Shown: positions 44,568-48,051 of the stretch, one piece after another | Numbering within the stretch: position 1 is the first letter of the stretch | Layout: the number at the start of each line of letters is the position of its first letter | The notes under the pieces: generated by a model | Told to the model about the DNA's origin: nothing | What the model saw: the letters and a program-made list of their open reading frames with translations, nothing else | The model's database searches: none | Source of the DNA: Roseateles depolymerans | GTDB lineage: Bacteria > Pseudomonadota > Gammaproteobacteria > Burkholderiales > Burkholderiaceae_C | Assembly: GCF_003387155.1 (NCBI RefSeq) | Contig: NZ_QUMT01000009.1 | Span: forward strand, 1 to 48,051 | DNA: 48,051 bases | Direction: 5' to 3' | Translations under genes and position numbers: made by a program

Positions 44568-46667
44568 TCAGTCCGGAATCCGGTCCAGGTCGGCCAGCCA
44601 GACGGTGGCTTCCGAGTCGCTGGGCGCGCGCCAGTCTCCGCGCGGCGACAGGGAGCCGCCGCTGCCCACCTTGGGTGCATTGGGCACGCAGCTGCGCTTG
44701 AACTGGCTGCCCTTGAAGAACCGCTGCACAAAGATGCGCAGCACGCGCTTGATCTCCGGCAGCGGATATTCATTGCGGCGCACATGCTCGCCGTCCGGCC
44801 AGTCGCCGCGGCTGCGGTCGCCCCAGGCATGGCGCGCCAGGAAGGCAATCTTGGCGGGCGAACAGCCCTGGCGGATGGTGTAGAAAAGATTGAAGTCCTG
44901 CAGCTCGTAGGGGCCAATGGTCGACTCGGTGCTTTGCAGGCCGCTGCTGCTCTTGCCGTCCTGCGGCACCAGTTCCGGGCTGATCTCTGTGCCCAGGATG
45001 TCCAGCAGCACCGTCCTGCCCTGCGGTCCCAGTTGCTCGGTCTCCGCCACCCAGCGCACCAGGTACTGGATCAAGGTCTTGGGCACCGATGCATTCACGT
45101 TGTAGTGGGACATGTGGTCCCCCACGCCGTAGGTGCACCATCCCAGGGCCAGCTCGCTCAGGTCGCCGGTGCCCAGCACCAGGGCGCCGGTGTGGTTGGC
45201 CAGGCGGAACAGATGGCTGGTGCGCTCACCGGCCTGGACGTTTTCGAAGGTGACGTCATAGACCGCCTCGCCCTTGGCATAGGGATGCCCCAGGTCGGCC
45301 AGCATCTGGGTGCAACTGGGGCGGATGTCGATCTCGCGCGCTTCGCAGCCGATGGCGGCCATCAGGCGCATGGCCTGGTCGCGGGTGCGGGTGCTGGTGG
45401 CAAAGCCCGGCATGGTCACGCCCAGGATGTTGCTGCGGGGCCAGCCCATCAGGTCCATCGCCCGGGCGGCGACCAGCAGCGCATGCGTCGAGTCCAGGCC
45501 CCCGGACACGCCCAGCACCAGCTTGTGGATGCCGCTGGAGACCAGTCGCTGCACCAGCGCCTGCACCTGGATGTTGAACACCTCGTTGCAGCGCTCGTCG
45601 CGACGGGTGCGGTCCGATGGCACGTAAGGGAAGCGCTCGATGCGGCGTCGCAGCGGCAGGGGCTGTGTCAGGTCCAGGCCCAGTTCGGTGCGCACGGTGC
45701 GGAAGTCCTTCAGCAGCGCGGCATGGTGGCGCACCGAGTCGCCAAAGCTGGTCTGCCGCATGCGCTCGCGGGAGAGTCGTTCCAGATCGACATCGGCGGT
45801 CAGGAGTTGGGAGCGGCGCACGAACCGATCGGCTTCGCTGAGCAGGGTGCCGTTTTCGTAGATGAGGGCCTGACCATCCCAGGCCAGGTCGGTGCTGGAC
45901 TCCCCTGCGCCGGCCGAGGTGTAGACATAAGCGGCCAGGCAACGCGCCGACTGCTGAGACACCAATTGATGCCGGTAGCCCGCCTTGCCCACCGTCACGT
46001 TGGAGGCCGACAGGTTCACCAGCACGGTGGCACCGGCCAGGGCGGCATACGACGACGGCGGGATGGGGGTCCACACGTCCTCGCAGATTTCCACATGCAC
46101 CCGCAGCAGCGGCAGGTCCTGCGCCTGCACGACCAGCCGTGTGCCGAAGGGCACCTGCTGGCCCAGCAGGTCGATCTCGGTGCTCAGCGCTTCGTCCGCC
46201 GCGTTGAACTGGCGGGCTTCGTAGAACTCGCCGTAGTTGGGCAGGTAGGTCTTGGGCCAGACGGCCAGCAGGCGACCGCGCTGCAGCGCAACGGCGCAGT
46301 TGAAGAGTCGGTGGTCCACCCGCAGCGGCAGGCCGACGATGGCCAGGGTGGGCAGGTCGCGGGAGACCTCCAGCAGATGCGACAGCGCCGCTTCACAGCC
46401 GTCGAGCAGCGCACGCTGATGGAACAGGTCGTCGCTGGTGTAGGCGGCCAGGCCCAGTTCGGGGAAGGCGACCAGGGCCGCGCCGTCCTTGGCGGCCTGC
46501 TGCATCAGTTCGGCGGTCTGTGCCGCGTTGTAGGCGGGATCGGCCACGCGGCAGACCGGCACACCCACGGCCAGCCGGGCGAAATCGTGCAGATAGAGGT
46601 TGTCGAAGCTGCCCGGGCGGGTGGGAGACCCTTGCGCCGAGCCAGTGGAGGGAAACGTCGCTTGCAT
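44568..46667 (-). CDS. nadE: Glutamine-hydrolysing NAD+ synthetase
   Basis: 699 residues, the long two-domain form. N-terminal nitrilase-like glutaminase: Glu in FPELGLAAY, Lys in [17 protein letters not shown], catalytic Cys in VEICEDVW. C-terminal synthetase: P-loop [18 protein letters not shown] and [11 protein letters not shown] motifs. It amidates deamido-NAD+ to NAD+ with ATP, using ammonia from glutamine. ATG at 46667 is preferred because AGGATG lies 7-9 nt upstream; ATG 46676 has no usable site. Glutamine use links it to the P-II gene downstream. Confidence 0.96.
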   Translation of the reverse strand: MQATFPSTGSAQGSPTRPGSFDNLYLHDFARLAVGVPVCRVADPAYNAAQTAELMQQAAKDGAALVAFPELGLAAYTSDDLFHQRALLDGCEAALSHLLEVSRDLPTLAIVGLPLRVDHRLFNCAVALQRGRLLAVWPKTYLPNYGEFYEARQFNAADEALSTEIDLLGQQVPFGTRLVVQAQDLPLLRVHVEICEDVWTPIPPSSYAALAGATVLVNLSASNVTVGKAGYRHQLVSQQSARCLAAYVYTSAGAGESSTDLAWDGQALIYENGTLLSEADRFVRRSQLLTADVDLERLSRERMRQTSFGDSVRHHAALLKDFRTVRTELGLDLTQPLPLRRRIERFPYVPSDRTRRDERCNEVFNIQVQALVQRLVSSGIHKLVLGVSGGLDSTHALLVAARAMDLMGWPRSNILGVTMPGFATSTRTRDQAMRLMAAIGCEAREIDIRPSCTQMLADLGHPYAKGEAVYDVTFENVQAGERTSHLFRLANHTGALVLGTGDLSELALGWCTYGVGDHMSHYNVNASVPKTLIQYLVRWVAETEQLGPQGRTVLLDILGTEISPELVPQDGKSSSGLQSTESTIGPYELQDFNLFYTIRQGCSPAKIAFLARHAWGDRSRGDWPDGEHVRRNEYPLPEIKRVLRIFVQRFFKGSQFKRSCVPNAPKVGSGGSLSPRGDWRAPSDSEATVWLADLDRIPD

Positions 46668-46738
46668 GGTCAGCATCCTGCCATCAAAGCGCAGGGTTTT
46701 GGGTTGGCCCTAAGATTTCGCCACACTCGCACTGCTGC

Positions 46739-47929
46739 ATGACCACTACCCCTTCCGCTGCCCCCCTCATCCGGGTCGATGATGATCTGTCCGAACTTCC
46801 GCTCGATGCGTGGAACGGGCTGCTCGCGGCTTCCCCGCTGCCCTCCCCTTTCATGCGCCTGGAGTACCTGCGCGCGATGCAGGCGTCCGGGTCGGCGGTC
46901 CCCAAGACCGGCTGGCAGGCCCAGTTCCTGAGCGTCTGGGAGGGGGATCAGCTCATTGCGGCCTGCCCGGCCTACCTCAAGAGCCACTCCTACGGCGAAT
47001 ACGTCTTCGACTGGGCCTGGGCCGACGCCTACCAGCGGCACGGGTTGGACTACTACCCCAAGCTGCTGGTGGCCGTGCCCTTCACACCGGTGCCGGGCAG
47101 CCGCCTGCTGGCCCGGGACCAGGACGCCCGCGCCTGGCTGGTGAAAGGCCTGAGGGCCCTGACGCAGCGACTGGAACTCTCCTCGGTGCATGTGCTGTTC
47201 GGCGATCAGCAGGACCAGGCCGCGCTGGCGCAGGACGGCTGGCTGGCCCGCCAGCAGGTGCAGTTCCACTGGACGGGGGACGGCACGCCGCGCAGCTTTG
47301 CCGACTACCTGCAGACGCTTCAGCGGGAAAAGCGCAAGAAGATCCAGCAGGAGCAGCGCAAGGTGGCCGAGGCGGGTATCCGCTTCGAGGCCTTGCGCGG
47401 CAGCGCCATCACGCCCGAGGACTGGGACTTCTTCTACGAGTGCTACACGCTCACCTATCTGGCGCACCGCAACAAGCCTTATCTCAAGCGGGACTTCTTT
47501 GCCCGCATGGCGGCGGACCTGCCGGCGCACTGGCTGATGTTCATGGCGCGGGATGAGCAGGGCGAGCGGGTGGCTGCGTCGCTGGTGGCCTTGGATGAAG
47601 GTCAGCGGGCGGCCTATGGACGCTATTGGGGGGCCACTCGCTACATCCCCAACCTGCACTTTGATGCCTGCTACTACCAGCCGCTGGCCTGGTGCCTGGC
47701 CCAGGGCTGGCACCGTTTCGAAGGCGGCGCGCAGGGCGAGCACAAGATGGCGCGGGGCCTGCTGCCGGTGGCCACCCATTCTTCGCACTGGCTGGCCCAT
47801 CCGCAGTTCCGCGAGGCGGTGGCGGAGTTCCTCGCCAGGGAGGGCGATGCGATGGGGGAATACATCGACGAGCTGGAGCGGCATCAGCCGTTCAAGGCGG
47901 GGTCGGGCCCTCATCCGGAGAGCGCCTGA
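46739..47929 (+). CDS. GNAT-like N-acyltransferase family protein (COG3146/DUF482)
   Basis: 396 residues. The family is recognised by SPFMRLEYLRAMQASG near the N-terminus, WADAYQRHGLDYYPKLLVAVPFTPVPG, and the C-terminal YWGATRYIPNLHFDACYYQP with GGAQGEHKMARGLLPV. The fold resembles two GNAT domains, as in Fem-type peptidyltransferases, and the orthologous group is annotated as peptidoglycan biosynthesis-like, without proof. A basic Lys/Arg/Gln cluster (QREKRKKIQQEQRKV) lies about two fifths along. ATG at 46739; divergent from nadE with 71 bp between. A strong terminator follows about 95 bp past the stop. Confidence 0.88.
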   Translation: MTTTPSAAPLIRVDDDLSELPLDAWNGLLAASPLPSPFMRLEYLRAMQASGSAVPKTGWQAQFLSVWEGDQLIAACPAYLKSHSYGEYVFDWAWADAYQRHGLDYYPKLLVAVPFTPVPGSRLLARDQDARAWLVKGLRALTQRLELSSVHVLFGDQQDQAALAQDGWLARQQVQFHWTGDGTPRSFADYLQTLQREKRKKIQQEQRKVAEAGIRFEALRGSAITPEDWDFFYECYTLTYLAHRNKPYLKRDFFARMAADLPAHWLMFMARDEQGERVAASLVALDEGQRAAYGRYWGATRYIPNLHFDACYYQPLAWCLAQGWHRFEGGAQGEHKMARGLLPVATHSSHWLAHPQFREAVAEFLAREGDAMGEYIDELERHQPFKAGSGPHPESA

Positions 47930-48022
47930 CCGGTGCTTCTCATCCACACGTTTCGCTGACCCGTCCTGAACTACGTTGACAGTCCCGGACGGTTGTAAAG
48001 GTCGGCGTCAGCCAACCAACTG

Positions 48023-48048
48023 CGCCCGATGCACAGCATCGGGCGTTT
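48023..48048 (+). terminator. Terminator after the GNAT-like gene
   Basis: Perfect 10-bp stem cgcccgatgc-aca-gcatcgggcg followed by TTT at the right edge of the window. Confidence 0.75.
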
Positions 48049-48051
48049 GCA

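Noticed and set aside
44784-46742. 652-codon plus-strand frame opposite nadE
   Set aside because: Antisense to a fully conserved NAD synthetase; no recognisable domain.

Overview
The window is chromosomal DNA of a GC-rich betaproteobacterium, most likely a Burkholderiales member of the Roseateles/Mitsuaria/Rubrivivax type. The evidence is gene order and protein style: tRNA-Leu-tig-clpP-clpX-lon, ilvI-ilvH-ilvC-pssA-leuA, nadE-glnB, hpnCDE, and an ECF sigma factor followed by DUF3619, DUF3106 and RDD proteins. Genes are densely packed, mostly on the minus strand, and largely housekeeping. No insertion sequence, integrase, prophage, CRISPR array or rRNA was seen. No wholly new system was recognised; the most interesting signals are regulatory ones.

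Layout. 1-989: the N-terminus of a large repeat-containing surface protein that runs off the left edge. 1384-6129: a divergent, orphan 2-oxoglutarate dehydrogenase E1-like protein and a chemoreceptor. 6425-11292: etfB-etfA-acyl-CoA dehydrogenase-nitronate monooxygenase-like oxidoreductase, a catabolic unit with two promoter/palindrome pairs in front of etfB. 11541-14492: murI converging on a UMF1-type transporter, then a HigB/HigA-like toxin-antitoxin pair. 14678-15328: five tRNA genes (Gly, Cys, Gly, Gly, Leu in transcription order) punctuated by terminators. 15641-21990: the protein quality-control block tRNA-Leu, trigger factor, ClpP, ClpX and Lon. 22263-26696: an RND efflux pump with a palindromic operator over its promoter. 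26752-29785: hpnCDE, which turns farnesyl diphosphate into squalene. 29887-32384: an IclR regulator, a small unknown protein and a periplasmic peptidoglycan endopeptidase.

32488-40613 is a branched-chain amino acid block. It holds two different 2-isopropylmalate synthases side by side, phosphatidylserine synthase, ketol-acid reductoisomerase and both acetolactate synthase subunits. Directly upstream of the second leuA there is a previously unlisted 18-residue leucine-rich leader peptide with its own near-consensus promoter and a downstream hairpin. This looks like a leucine attenuator. On the plus strand, 41084-44050 carries the sigma factor/DUF3619/DUF3106/RDD cluster and diacylglycerol kinase. 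44121-46667 is nadE-glnB, and 46739-47929 is a GNAT-like protein followed by a terminator.

How it fits together: ETF takes electrons from the adjacent acyl-CoA dehydrogenase. IlvIH, IlvC and LeuA supply valine, isoleucine and leucine, with leucine feedback suggested at leuA. HpnCDE supplies hopanoid precursor; the cyclase is not in the window. Long open frames on the strand opposite lon, tig, the RND gene and nadE are treated as high-GC artefacts.
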